Part shown: positions 32,932 through 40,344 of the stretch, piece by piece | Layout: every line of letters begins with the position of its first letter | How positions within the stretch are numbered: the stretch's first letter is position 1 | Assembly: GCF_003201865.1 (NCBI RefSeq) | Contig: NZ_QJJJ01000003.1 | Location: 291,806-355,805 of the forward strand | DNA: 64,000 nucleotides | Direction of reading: 5' to 3' | From: Methylobacterium sp. B4 | GTDB taxonomy: Bacteria; Pseudomonadota; Alphaproteobacteria; Rhizobiales; Beijerinckiaceae | Program-made: the position numbers and the translations under genes | The notes under the pieces: generated by a model | Told to the model about the DNA's origin: nothing | Database searches by the model: none | Seen by the model: only the letters and a program-made list of their open reading frames with translations

Positions 32932-33245
32932 CGCTGCGTCAGCGCCAATTCGGCAGCGAATGTTGCGGGCCGTGACGGCCGCGCGGCCGCCCACCGGCCT
33001 TCTATCGGACGATCCTGATCGGATCAGCGCGAGGTGGATGGCTAGGCGCCAACCATCTCGCGTTTCGTCAGGGTGTTGCTCACCGCAATCGGGAACGGTC
33101 ACGCCTGACACCGCCGGGCAGGACGGGTCGTAATGCGCCCCGCCCACGATGACGGCGCCGGCCTTTGCCGGCTCGAACCTGCGCCCCTTCCAGATCCGGA
33201 CTTGCCCCCCTAAGACGGCAGCCGCCCGCCGGCTCCGATCTTTTC
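32932..33245. other. Non-coding stretch without a recognisable gene
   Basis: No convincing gene lies between RNase T2 and the repeat at 33246. The minus strand can be read as a fragment with residues such as KGRRFEPAKAGAVIVGG, but there is no start, no family and no ribosome site. It may be part of the same repeated intergenic element family or a decayed gene. Confidence 0.4.
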
Positions 33246-33340
33246 CCGTCATTGCGAGGCGAAGCCGAAGCAATCCAGCGCGCCGCCATCTCTGGGTAAG
33301 TCGCGCTGCTGGATCGCTTCGCTGACGCTCGGGATGACGG
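33246..33340. repeat. Long imperfect inverted repeat, dispersed REP/BIME-like element
   Basis: The left arm begins CCGTCATTGCGAGGCGAAGC (33246-33265) and runs to about 33282. The right arm (33302-33340) is its imperfect reverse complement, ending in GGGATGACGG. CGTCATTGCGAGG...AAGCAATCCAG is familiar to me from repeated intergenic elements in Methylobacterium and Bradyrhizobium. It would fold into a long hairpin just upstream of rlmJ. Copy number needs a genome search. Confidence 0.7.
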
Positions 33341-33378
33341 AGTGCGGAAGCGCGATGCAGTGATCGAACGGAAACGGC

Positions 33379-34227
33379 ATGAACTACCGCCACGCCTTCC
33401 ACGCCGGCAATTTCGCGGACGTGCTCAAGCACGTCGTACTGACCCGCGTGCTCGTGCATCTCTGCGCCAAGGACAAACCGTTCCGCGCCATCGACACTCA
33501 TGCGGGGCTCGGCGTCTACGATCTCGAGGCCGAGGAAGCTGGGCGCACGGGCGAGTGGCACGACGGATTCGGCCGGCTCGAGACGCCCTTCGCGGCCGAG
33601 GTCGAGGCGCTGCTCGCGCCCTACCGGGCGGCGGTGGAGGGCGTGCGGGCGCGGCACGGCGCCACGACCTATCCCGGCTCGCCCGCGATCATCCGCGAGC
33701 ATCTGCGCGCCGGGGACAAGGGCGTCTTCGTGGAACTCCATCCGATCGATGCGGAGACGCTCGCGCACCGCTACGCCAGCGATTCCCGCACCAAGGTAAT
33801 GCATCTCGACGGCTGGACCGCGCTCAACGCCCTGATTCCGCCGCCGGAGCGCCGCGGCCTCGTGCTGATCGACCCGCCCTACGAGGAGCGCGGTGAGATC
33901 GACCGGCTGGGCCAGAGCCTGCTCAAGGCCGCCCGGAAATGGCCGACCGGGATCTATCTCGGCTGGTATCCGATCAAGGACCTGTCGGCGGTCGATCGGA
34001 TGGCCGCCACGCTCGATGCGGGCCTGGAGCGTCCGGCCCTACGCCTCGACCTGATGATCGAGCGGCCGGACGACCCGACGCGCCTGTCCGGCACCGGCCT
34101 CATCGTCGTCAACCCGCCCTGGACCCTGGCGGCGGAGGCGGAGCAGTTTCTGCCCGCCCTCGCGGAGCGGCTGGCCCGCACCGGCTACGGCGCCTTCCGC
34201 TGCGAGAGGCTCGGGCCGGAAGGATAG
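33379..34227 (+). CDS. rlmJ: 23S rRNA (adenine(2030)-N(6))-methyltransferase
   Basis: A 282-residue SAM-dependent N6-methyltransferase. The N-terminus MNYRHAFHAGNFADVLKHVVL is diagnostic. Other signatures are DTHAGLGVYDL (SAM-binding), AYRASD-like HRYASDSRTKVMHLDGW, and the catalytic DPPY in RGLVLIDPPYEERGEIDR. The length is normal. It modifies A2030 of 23S rRNA. The REP-like element lies immediately upstream. Confidence 0.95.
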   Translation: MNYRHAFHAGNFADVLKHVVLTRVLVHLCAKDKPFRAIDTHAGLGVYDLEAEEAGRTGEWHDGFGRLETPFAAEVEALLAPYRAAVEGVRARHGATTYPGSPAIIREHLRAGDKGVFVELHPIDAETLAHRYASDSRTKVMHLDGWTALNALIPPPERRGLVLIDPPYEERGEIDRLGQSLLKAARKWPTGIYLGWYPIKDLSAVDRMAATLDAGLERPALRLDLMIERPDDPTRLSGTGLIVVNPPWTLAAEAEQFLPALAERLARTGYGAFRCERLGPEG

Positions 34228-34240
34228 GACGGGTCACGCC

Positions 34241-34498
34241 TCAGTGCAGCGTCCCCGCCTCAGGCTCGGTCCCGGTGATGGTCTCTGCGAAGGGAAATTC
34301 CAGCACCACCTCGCCCGCCGCATCGGTGACGACGAGGATCGCGCGGATCAGGCGTGGATCGCTGCCCTCCTCCTCCAGGCTCGCGCGGATGGTCGCCTGC
34401 GCCACCCGCCACGCATGGTCGGGGTCGCGCAGCTCCGCGCCCTCCTCGTCGGTGAGGATGTCGTCGCCGATCTGGGTGTGGAAGAAGTAGCGCGGCAT
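34241..34498 (-). CDS. DUF6894 family protein
   Basis: An 85-residue protein of the small acidic family recognised by the N-terminus MPRYFFHTQIGDDILTDEEG and the following RDPDHAWRVAQATIR. Function unknown; many copies occur per genome in Methylobacterium and Bradyrhizobium. Only four bases separate the glcD stop from its start, so it is co-transcribed with glcD. It converges on rlmJ with a 13-base gap. Confidence 0.88.
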   Translation of the reverse strand: MPRYFFHTQIGDDILTDEEGAELRDPDHAWRVAQATIRASLEEEGSDPRLIRAILVVTDAAGEVVLEFPFAETITGTEPEAGTLH

Positions 34499-34502
34499 CT
34501 GA

Positions 34503-35945
34503 CTACGCGGCCACCCGGCCTTCGAGGGGAAACACCTTGGCCGGGTTCATGAGCCAGGCGGGGTCGAACACGTTGCGCACCCGCATCTGCTGCTCGAGAT
34601 CCTCCTGCGCGTACTGAAAGCGCATCAGCTCGCGCTTCTCGATGCCGACGCCGTGCTCGCCCGTGAGACAACCGCCGACCTCGACGCAGAGCTTGAGGAT
34701 CGCATCGCCCGCGGCCTCGGCCTTCTGCAACTCGCCGGGCGTGTTGATGTCGAACAGGATCAGCGGGTGCAGGTTGCCGTCGCCGGCATGGAACACGTTG
34801 GCGACGCGCAGGCCCTGCTCGGCGCAGATCGCCTCGATGCGCTCCAGAACGTGGCCGAGCTGGCCCGTCGGGATCGTGCCGTCCATGCAGATGTAGTCGG
34901 AGATGCGCCCCGTGGCGCCGAAGGCGGATTTGCGGCCCTTCCAGATCGCGGCGGATTCGGCTTCGGACTTCGAGACGCGGATGCTGGTCGGGTTGAAACG
35001 GGCGGCGATGGCCTCGATGCGGGCCAGCATGTCCGCGCATTCCTCGTCCGAACCCTCGACCTCGATGATTAGCATCGCGGCGGCGTCGCGGGGGTAGCCG
35101 GCCTTGGCGAAGTCGTCGGTGATGAGGATCGCCTCGCGGTCCATGTACTCGATGGCGACCGGGATGATGCCCGCCGCGATGATCGCCGCGGTGCAGGCGC
35201 CGGCATCCTCCACCGAGGAGAAGCCGACGAGCGCCGGCCGCGCACCCTCGGCCGCGCGAAGAATGCGCACGGTGGCCTCGGTGACGATGCCGAGTTGCCC
35301 CTCCGAGCCGCAGATCAGCCCGAGCAGGTCGTAGCCGCCGGAATCGAGATGCGCGCCGCCGAGCTCGACCACGGTGCCGTCGTTGGTCACGAGCGTGACG
35401 CCCATGAGGTTGTTCGTCGTCACGCCGTATTTCAGGCAATGCGCCCCGCCCGAGTTCATGGCGATGTTGCCGGCGATGGTGCAGGCGAGCTGGCTCGACG
35501 GGTCGGGGGCGTAGAAGAAGCCCTCGTGGGCCACCGCGCCCGAGATCGCGAGATTGGTGATGCCGGCCTCGACCCGGGCCGTGCGGTTGGAAAAATCGAG
35601 ATCGAGGATGCGCGTCATCTTGCCCACCCCGAGGATGATCGCATCCTCCTGAGCGATGGCACCGCCGGCGAGCGAGGTGCCCGCACCGCGCGCCACCACC
35701 GGCACGCCGTTGGCGTGGCAGAAGGCCATCACCGCCGAGACCTCCTGCGTCGTGGAGGGCAGCACCACGGCGAGCGGCATCTTGCGGTAGGCCGTCAGCC
35801 CGTCGGTCTCGAAGGCGCGGCGCTCGTCCTCCGTCGTCACGAGCGCCTCCGGCGCCACCAGCGCGGACAACCCCTCGATGATCGCTTCGCGGCGGGCGAC
35901 GACGCCGGCATTCGGGGCGGGGAAGGCTATCGACATGGCCGGCAT
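34503..35945 (-). CDS. glcD: Glycolate oxidase subunit GlcD / FAD-linked D-hydroxyacid dehydrogenase
   Basis: A 480-residue FAD-binding type 4 oxidase. FAD-binding motifs are PVVARGAGTSLAGGAI near residue 83, SSQLACTIAGNIAMNSGGAHCLKYG (in parts) near 150 and CGSEGQLGIVTEATVRI near 215. The C-terminal cap ends with VGGCLTGEHGVGIEKRE. It oxidises glycolate or D-lactate. No glcE/glcF genes follow; the next gene on the strand is DUF6894, so a partner iron-sulfur subunit must lie elsewhere or this is an independent D-2-hydroxyacid dehydrogenase. Confidence 0.9.
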   Translation of the reverse strand: MPAMSIAFPAPNAGVVARREAIIEGLSALVAPEALVTTEDERRAFETDGLTAYRKMPLAVVLPSTTQEVSAVMAFCHANGVPVVARGAGTSLAGGAIAQEDAIILGVGKMTRILDLDFSNRTARVEAGITNLAISGAVAHEGFFYAPDPSSQLACTIAGNIAMNSGGAHCLKYGVTTNNLMGVTLVTNDGTVVELGGAHLDSGGYDLLGLICGSEGQLGIVTEATVRILRAAEGARPALVGFSSVEDAGACTAAIIAAGIIPVAIEYMDREAILITDDFAKAGYPRDAAAMLIIEVEGSDEECADMLARIEAIAARFNPTSIRVSKSEAESAAIWKGRKSAFGATGRISDYICMDGTIPTGQLGHVLERIEAICAEQGLRVANVFHAGDGNLHPLILFDINTPGELQKAEAAGDAILKLCVEVGGCLTGEHGVGIEKRELMRFQYAQEDLEQQMRVRNVFDPAWLMNPAKVFPLEGRVAA

Positions 35946-36218
35946 CTCCTCCAGAGGAGCCGCCCCGGGGGCGGCTTCGCAACCTTGTCGCCCGTGCCGG
36001 GCGGCGCCGTCCCGGCCATGGAGGCGGAGCCTTCAGCCCCGCTTCAGCCGCCGTGCCGAAGGCTCGTCCGGACGATGCAAGCCACGACTCTAGCCGAAAG
36101 CGTTCGGGGACGCACGGTCGTTCCCACCGAGCCATGCAGCCACCGAAAGGAGCCGCAGCGTCTTGGACGGAGCAACCTCGACTGGACGGCGGGCGAGCGA
36201 AGTCTATATCTGTTCTAA

Positions 36219-36234
36219 GGCAAAAAGCTTTGCC
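36219..36234. promoter_or_regulatory. Inverted repeat upstream of the cytochrome c gene
   Basis: GGCAAA (36219-36224) and TTTGCC (36229-36234) flank four bases, 41 bases before the cytochrome ATG. The surrounding sequence is unusually AT-rich (TCTATATCTGTTCTAAGG) for this genome, as expected of a promoter. A role as operator is inferred from symmetry only. The rest of 35946-36275 shows nothing else. Confidence 0.35.
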
Positions 36235-36275
36235 ATAAGCAAGGCGGCTACGGCCGACCCAAGGAGGAAAACAAC

Positions 36276-36638
36276 ATGCGTCACCTCATCCTCGGCGCCG
36301 CGTTTGCGCTGCTGCTGCCTGTCGCCGCCCACGCCGAGGGCGATGCCGCCGCCGGCGAGAAGGCCTTCGCGCCCTGCAAGGCCTGTCACAATTTCGAGAA
36401 GAACGGCGTCGGCCCGACCCTGAAGGGTGTGGTCGGCATGAAGGCCGGTGAGGGTGCAGACGGCTACGCTTTCTCCGACGCGCTGAAGAAGTCCGGCATC
36501 ACCTGGGACGAGGCGAACCTCAAGGAGTGGCTCATCGACCCGAAGAAGAAGGTGCCCGGCACCAAGATGGTCTTCCCGGGCATCAAGGACGAGAAGAAGG
36601 TCAACGACATCATCGCCTACCTCAAGACCAAGTCCTGA
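36276..36638 (+). CDS. Periplasmic class I cytochrome c
   Basis: A 120-residue cytochrome with a signal peptide ([20 protein letters not shown]). The haem-binding [18 protein letters not shown] carries CxxCH and the following proline loop. The axial Met is in [10 protein letters not shown], and the helix [16 protein letters not shown] closes the fold. It resembles soluble cytochrome c2 of alphaproteobacteria, carrying electrons from bc1 or a dehydrogenase to an oxidase. A strong AAGGAGG site precedes it and a terminator follows. The upstream inverted repeat may regulate it. Confidence 0.93.
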   Translation: MRHLILGAAFALLLPVAAHAEGDAAAGEKAFAPCKACHNFEKNGVGPTLKGVVGMKAGEGADGYAFSDALKKSGITWDEANLKEWLIDPKKKVPGTKMVFPGIKDEKKVNDIIAYLKTKS

Positions 36639-36666
36639 GGCATCGCGCCCTTCCGTCGGAAATAGG

Positions 36667-36692
36667 AAAGCCGCCCCTCGGGGCGGCTTTTC
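36667..36692 (+). terminator. Rho-independent terminator
   Basis: AAAGCCGCCCC (36667-36677) pairs with GGGGCGGCTTT (36680-36690) with a tight loop, and T residues follow. It begins 28 bases after the cytochrome stop. Confidence 0.9.
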
Positions 36693-36726
36693 TCGTCTCG
36701 GGCCCTCGCTTCGGGACGGGGCGCCG

Positions 36727-37209
36727 TCAGCAGGGCGGCTCGGCCGGCACCCCGGCGCTGCCCGCGCGGGCATGCAGCTCGTCGCGCATCGAGGCGAGAT
36801 TCTCGAGCAGCCCGCGCCGCTCTTCCATCGTCATACCGGTCATGCCGCCCACCGTCAGCGGCAGGCAATCCATCTTGCCCTTGAGCCCGCGCCCCTTGTC
36901 CGTGAGGAAGATGCTGACCTGCCGCTCGTCCGGCCGGTCGCGGGCGCGGCGGACATGGCCCGACGCTTCCAGGCGCTTGAGCAGCGGCGTGAGCGTCCCC
37001 GAATCGAGGAAGAGCCGGCTGCCGATCTCCTTGACCGAGAGGCCCTCCTCTTCCCACAGCACAAGCAGCACGAGATATTGCGGGTAGGTCAGCTCGTGAT
37101 GGGCCAGCAGACTGCGATAGGCGCGGCCGAAGGCATGCGCCGCAGCGTAGACGGCAAAGCAGAGCTGGTTGTCCAGGGATTGCGGGTCATCGCGGCCCGG
37201 TCGACTCAT
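36727..37209 (-). CDS. ohrR: MarR-family regulator, OhrR type
   Basis: A 160-residue regulator. [13 protein letters not shown] near residue 12 carries the peroxide-sensing Cys typical of OhrR, followed by [14 protein letters not shown] and the winged helix [23 protein letters not shown] with [17 protein letters not shown]. OhrR represses an organic hydroperoxide reductase and is released by oxidation. No ohr gene is adjacent within this window, which is unusual. ATG at 37209 is chosen; the longer frame runs into unrelated Arg-rich sequence. Confidence 0.9.
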   Translation of the reverse strand: MSRPGRDDPQSLDNQLCFAVYAAAHAFGRAYRSLLAHHELTYPQYLVLLVLWEEEGLSVKEIGSRLFLDSGTLTPLLKRLEASGHVRRARDRPDERQVSIFLTDKGRGLKGKMDCLPLTVGGMTGMTMEERRGLLENLASMRDELHARAGSAGVPAEPPC

Positions 37210-37644
37210 GGCACTCTTCCTCGGTGCGCACACGGCGCACTGGCGTTTGCGGCCCGGCGCACGAACCCGGACCCTTCGGACAGGAGGCGGCAAGCCGCCT
37301 TCACGAATCGTTCGGACGCCCGCGCGCCCACTGCACCCTCTCGAAGAAGACCCTGCACGGCAAAGCAACCGGTCCGTGCAGCTCTCCGTCTTCTCGTGAC
37401 AGGTGTCACAATCGGCGGCGGCCGCGCGGCGGAAACCTTGCGGCGGACCTAAGACGCGGACCGTAAAGAAAAATCGTGGCGCGTACAATCGAACCACGCG
37501 CATGGCTTTCGCCTTCATCCGCATGAACAGCGTTAATTTTTGCGCTGGGCGCCTCGCGCAGCGATTGGCGGGCCCTCGAAAGCGGCGGCGCGGCCGTCCG
37601 GGCGATCAACGGCAAATGATGGCCGATTCCCCGGAGGCCGTACG
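37210..37644. other. 435-base gap without a gene
   Basis: The stretch holds the ohrR promoter side and downstream flank of the CorC-like gene. I see no ribosome site, family or convincing reading frame. An AT-rich patch near 37515-37545 (AACAGCGTTAATTTTTGCGC) may belong to a promoter. Confidence 0.45.
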
Positions 37645-38943
37645 CTACGCGTCCTCGTGACGCGCGGCCGGCGGTGGCGCCAGCGGCGTGATGCGCAGCG
37701 TCGTGATCCGGTTCTTGGCCTTGCGCAGCACCTGGAAGCGGAAGCCGTGGAAGTTGAAGGCCGTGCCCGCATCGGGGATGGCCCGGGCCTCATGGATGAC
37801 GAGTCCGGCCACCGTCGTCGCCTCGGCGTCGGGCAGGCTCCAGTCCATCGCCCGGTTGAGGTCGCGGATCGGCACGCTCCCGTCCGCGTGGACCGAGCCG
37901 TCGGCCTGCGGGCGCACGCCGGAGACGGTGACGTCGTGCTCGTCGGCGATGTCGCCGACGATCTCCTCCAGGATGTCCTCCAGGGTCACGAGGCCCATCA
38001 CCTCGCCGTACTCGTCGACGACGAGGGCGAAGTGGGTCTTGCGCGCCAGGAAGGCCTTGAGCTGGTCGCGCAGGGTCGTGGTGCCGGGCACGAACCACGT
38101 CTCCAGCGCCAGGGATTCGACCTGGAGCGAACCGGCATCGCCCCCGGCGGCGGCGAGCGCCCGCAGGAGATCCTTGGCGTGGAGCACGCCGACGATGTTC
38201 TCCTGGCCGTCGCGCCAGAGCGGCATGCGGGTATAGGGCGAAGCCAGCACCTCGCGCACGATCTCCTCCGACGGCAGGCGCGCGTCGATGGTGCGCATCT
38301 TGGTGCGGTGGACCATCACCGCCGAGACCGTGAGTTCGTTGAGATCGAGCAAGCCGCCCAGCATGTCGCGGTCGGATTTCTCGACCCCGCCCTCCCGGTG
38401 CAGCAGGGCGACCTGCCCACGGATTTCCTCCCGGGGCGTCAGGATCGAGCGGCCCGCATCGATCGACAACCCGAGCGGGCGTAGCACGGCACGCACCAGC
38501 GCCTCCACCGCGAGCGCCGGGCGCCCCAGCAGCCCCACGGCGAAGGCGACCGGCCGGGCGGAGGCCAGGGCGATGCGATCGGGATTGTTGATGGACAGCG
38601 TCTTGGGCAGCACCTGCGCGAAGACGATGACGAGCACCGAGGTCGCGAGGGTGGCGTAGAGCACGCCCTCCCGGCCGAACAGGCTGGTGAGCACGGCCGC
38701 GGTGAAGGCGGAGGCGCCGATGGCCACGACGTTGTAGCCGATCAGCATGGCGCCGATGAAGCGCTCCCGGTCGCCGAGGATGCGGTTGACGATCGCCGCC
38801 CGGCGGCTGCCGCCGGTTTCCAGGGAGAGCATCCGCGCCCGCGAGGCGGCGGTGAAGGCGGTCTCCGCCCCGGCGAAGAAGGCGGACAGCACCAGCGAGA
38901 TCAGGACGATGCCCGCCGCGAGCCAGAGTTCGGTGAATTCCAT
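37645..38943 (-). CDS. CorC/HlyC-family membrane protein with CBS domains
   Basis: A 432-residue protein with a DUF21 membrane part (three to four helices, ELWLAAGIVLISLVLSAFF at the start, containing AGAETAFTAASRARM), then two CBS domains in the SEEIVREVLASPYTRMPLWRDG and VTLEDILEEIVGDIADEHD region, and a CorC_HlyC C-terminal domain. Members relate to Mg2+/Co2+ efflux (MpfA/CorC). It sits downstream of the PBP1A-DUF1214-DUF1254 operon with a 90-base gap. ATG at 38943 begins the membrane helix directly. Confidence 0.92.
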   Translation of the reverse strand: MEFTELWLAAGIVLISLVLSAFFAGAETAFTAASRARMLSLETGGSRRAAIVNRILGDRERFIGAMLIGYNVVAIGASAFTAAVLTSLFGREGVLYATLATSVLVIVFAQVLPKTLSINNPDRIALASARPVAFAVGLLGRPALAVEALVRAVLRPLGLSIDAGRSILTPREEIRGQVALLHREGGVEKSDRDMLGGLLDLNELTVSAVMVHRTKMRTIDARLPSEEIVREVLASPYTRMPLWRDGQENIVGVLHAKDLLRALAAAGGDAGSLQVESLALETWFVPGTTTLRDQLKAFLARKTHFALVVDEYGEVMGLVTLEDILEEIVGDIADEHDVTVSGVRPQADGSVHADGSVPIRDLNRAMDWSLPDAEATTVAGLVIHEARAIPDAGTAFNFHGFRFQVLRKAKNRITTLRITPLAPPPAARHEDA

Positions 38944-39033
38944 GGACGGTCGGGACGATCTCGGGACGCCGGGTCGAGCGGGGCTCTTGCCATGATGCGG
39001 CGCCCGGCCTCCCGGGTCCATACGATGCCTCGG

Positions 39034-39645
39034 TCAGCTCTTGCCGTCGCCCTCGCCGGTCGGCTCCGCCGGGCTGTCGATGGTGCAGGAGACCGCCTGC
39101 ACGGCCGCATCCGCCATGGCGCGCTCGCTCGGCAGCGCGGCGATCACGCGGACCACGGCGAAACCCCGACGGGCGGGAGCGATGATGCGCACGTCGCGGG
39201 TCACCTCGCCGGCCACGTCGTTGGCGAGCGCCTCGTCGAACTGGGCGCGGGTCATCACCACGAGATCGAGTCCGCCGCGCACCGCCGCCTGATCGGTCAC
39301 CGCGTAGAAGGCGCCGCGGCGGGTATGCATGGAGACCGAGAGCATCAGCGATCCGGTCTGGGCCGAGACCCGCATCGGGCCGTCGTCGAGATCGTAGGAG
39401 CAGACGCCGACCGAGACCGACGGGTCGGGATTGGGCAGCCAATCGCCGCCCGCGGCAGCCTCGCCGGGAGCGAGCCCGTGGATGCGCAGGGGGTGGTCGA
39501 GCGTCTCGCTCGCCCGCGCGCGAGTGAAGGCGTCCCCTTCCGCGAAGCGGGGAATCGCCAGCACCGTGGCGATGTGGACGGCACCCGCGATGACGAGGCC
39601 GCAGGCGGTGGCAAGAAGGAAGGCGCTGCGGCTCACGAGCGGCAC
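39034..39645 (-). CDS. DUF1254-type envelope protein
   Basis: A 203-residue protein with one N-terminal membrane anchor (AFLLATACGLVIAGAVHIATVLAIP) and a periplasmic domain (DPSVSVGVCSYDLDDGPM, MLSVSMHTRRGAFYAVTD). The pattern matches the short DUF1254 proteins that always sit beside DUF1214 genes in Hyphomicrobiales. It overlaps the DUF1214 gene by 13 bases, so translation is probably coupled. Function unknown. Confidence 0.72.
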   Translation of the reverse strand: MPLVSRSAFLLATACGLVIAGAVHIATVLAIPRFAEGDAFTRARASETLDHPLRIHGLAPGEAAAGGDWLPNPDPSVSVGVCSYDLDDGPMRVSAQTGSLMLSVSMHTRRGAFYAVTDQAAVRGGLDLVVMTRAQFDEALANDVAGEVTRDVRIIAPARRGFAVVRVIAALPSERAMADAAVQAVSCTIDSPAEPTGEGDGKS

Positions 39646-40334
39646 TCCACGCGCTCGATCGCGGGCAGGCTGTCCCGGTCAAGCGAGCCGACGCTCGCCG
39701 CCACCGGCGTGTCGTAGAGGCGCAGCGCCAACCGCACGGGCCCGCGCGGACGCGGCATCGGCAGCCAGTTGCCCGGCTGGACCTCCGGGCTGAGGCCGAT
39801 GGCGAAGCGCCCATCCGTCTCGCGCAGGATCTCGGTCGAGGTGTATCCGGTCCGCACCGGCTCCTGCCCCGGCTCCGGCCGGCCGCGGCCGGTGACGGTC
39901 AGCGTCCAGGCGCGGGCCGGCGGCGTGACCCCCGCGAGCCGATAGGTGCAGCGGGCGTCGAGCGTCCGGCCGGCATCGTCGCTCGCCGCCGTCAGCAGCA
40001 TGCCCTCGCCGACCGCGAGCGGGACGTCGCCGCGCCGGGCGTTGACGGCGCGGGCATAGGGATTGGAATCGAGCGAGCCGGCACGCGGCCACGCGGTCCA
40101 GCTTCCGATGCCCGTGCCGCCGAAGGGGTAGCCGCCGCTGGTGGCGTAATCGGCGGTGGCCAGACCGAGCAGGCCGCCGAGGCTCAGTGCGTAGACGAAC
40201 AATCCCACCCGCGAGGTGCGCCGCGCGGCCCCCTGGGCGAAGCGCCGCAGCCGCGCCGCACCGTTCCGCCCCCCCGTGGACGGGCCGCGCGGGGACGTGC
40301 CGGCCGCCGGGCCGATCTCGCTCGAGAACGCCAT
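39633..40334 (-). CDS. DUF1214 domain protein
   Basis: A 233-residue protein. The first 45 residues are polar and basic, then one membrane helix (VGLFVYALSLGGLLGLATADY), and a periplasmic beta-rich DUF1214 domain with IGSWTAWPRAGSLDSNPYAR, EGMLLTAASDDAGRTLDARC and WTLTVTGRG. It lies 10 bases after PBP1A and overlaps the DUF1254 gene, so the three are one operon. A link to cell-wall synthesis is suggested by context, not by known chemistry. Confidence 0.82.
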   Translation of the reverse strand: MAFSSEIGPAAGTSPRGPSTGGRNGAARLRRFAQGAARRTSRVGLFVYALSLGGLLGLATADYATSGGYPFGGTGIGSWTAWPRAGSLDSNPYARAVNARRGDVPLAVGEGMLLTAASDDAGRTLDARCTYRLAGVTPPARAWTLTVTGRGRPEPGQEPVRTGYTSTEILRETDGRFAIGLSPEVQPGNWLPMPRPRGPVRLALRLYDTPVAASVGSLDRDSLPAIERVECRS

Positions 40335-40344
40335 GGACGCTGCC

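Noticed and set aside
32932..33245. A minus-strand gene fragment with KGRRFEPAKAGAVIVGG-like residues
   Set aside because: No start codon with a ribosome site, no recognised family, and it runs into the REP-like element; it may be repeat DNA.
37403..37660. A plus-strand 85-codon frame in the ohrR-CorC gap
   Set aside because: Arg-rich, no ribosome site and overlapping the stop of the CorC-like gene; judged non-coding.
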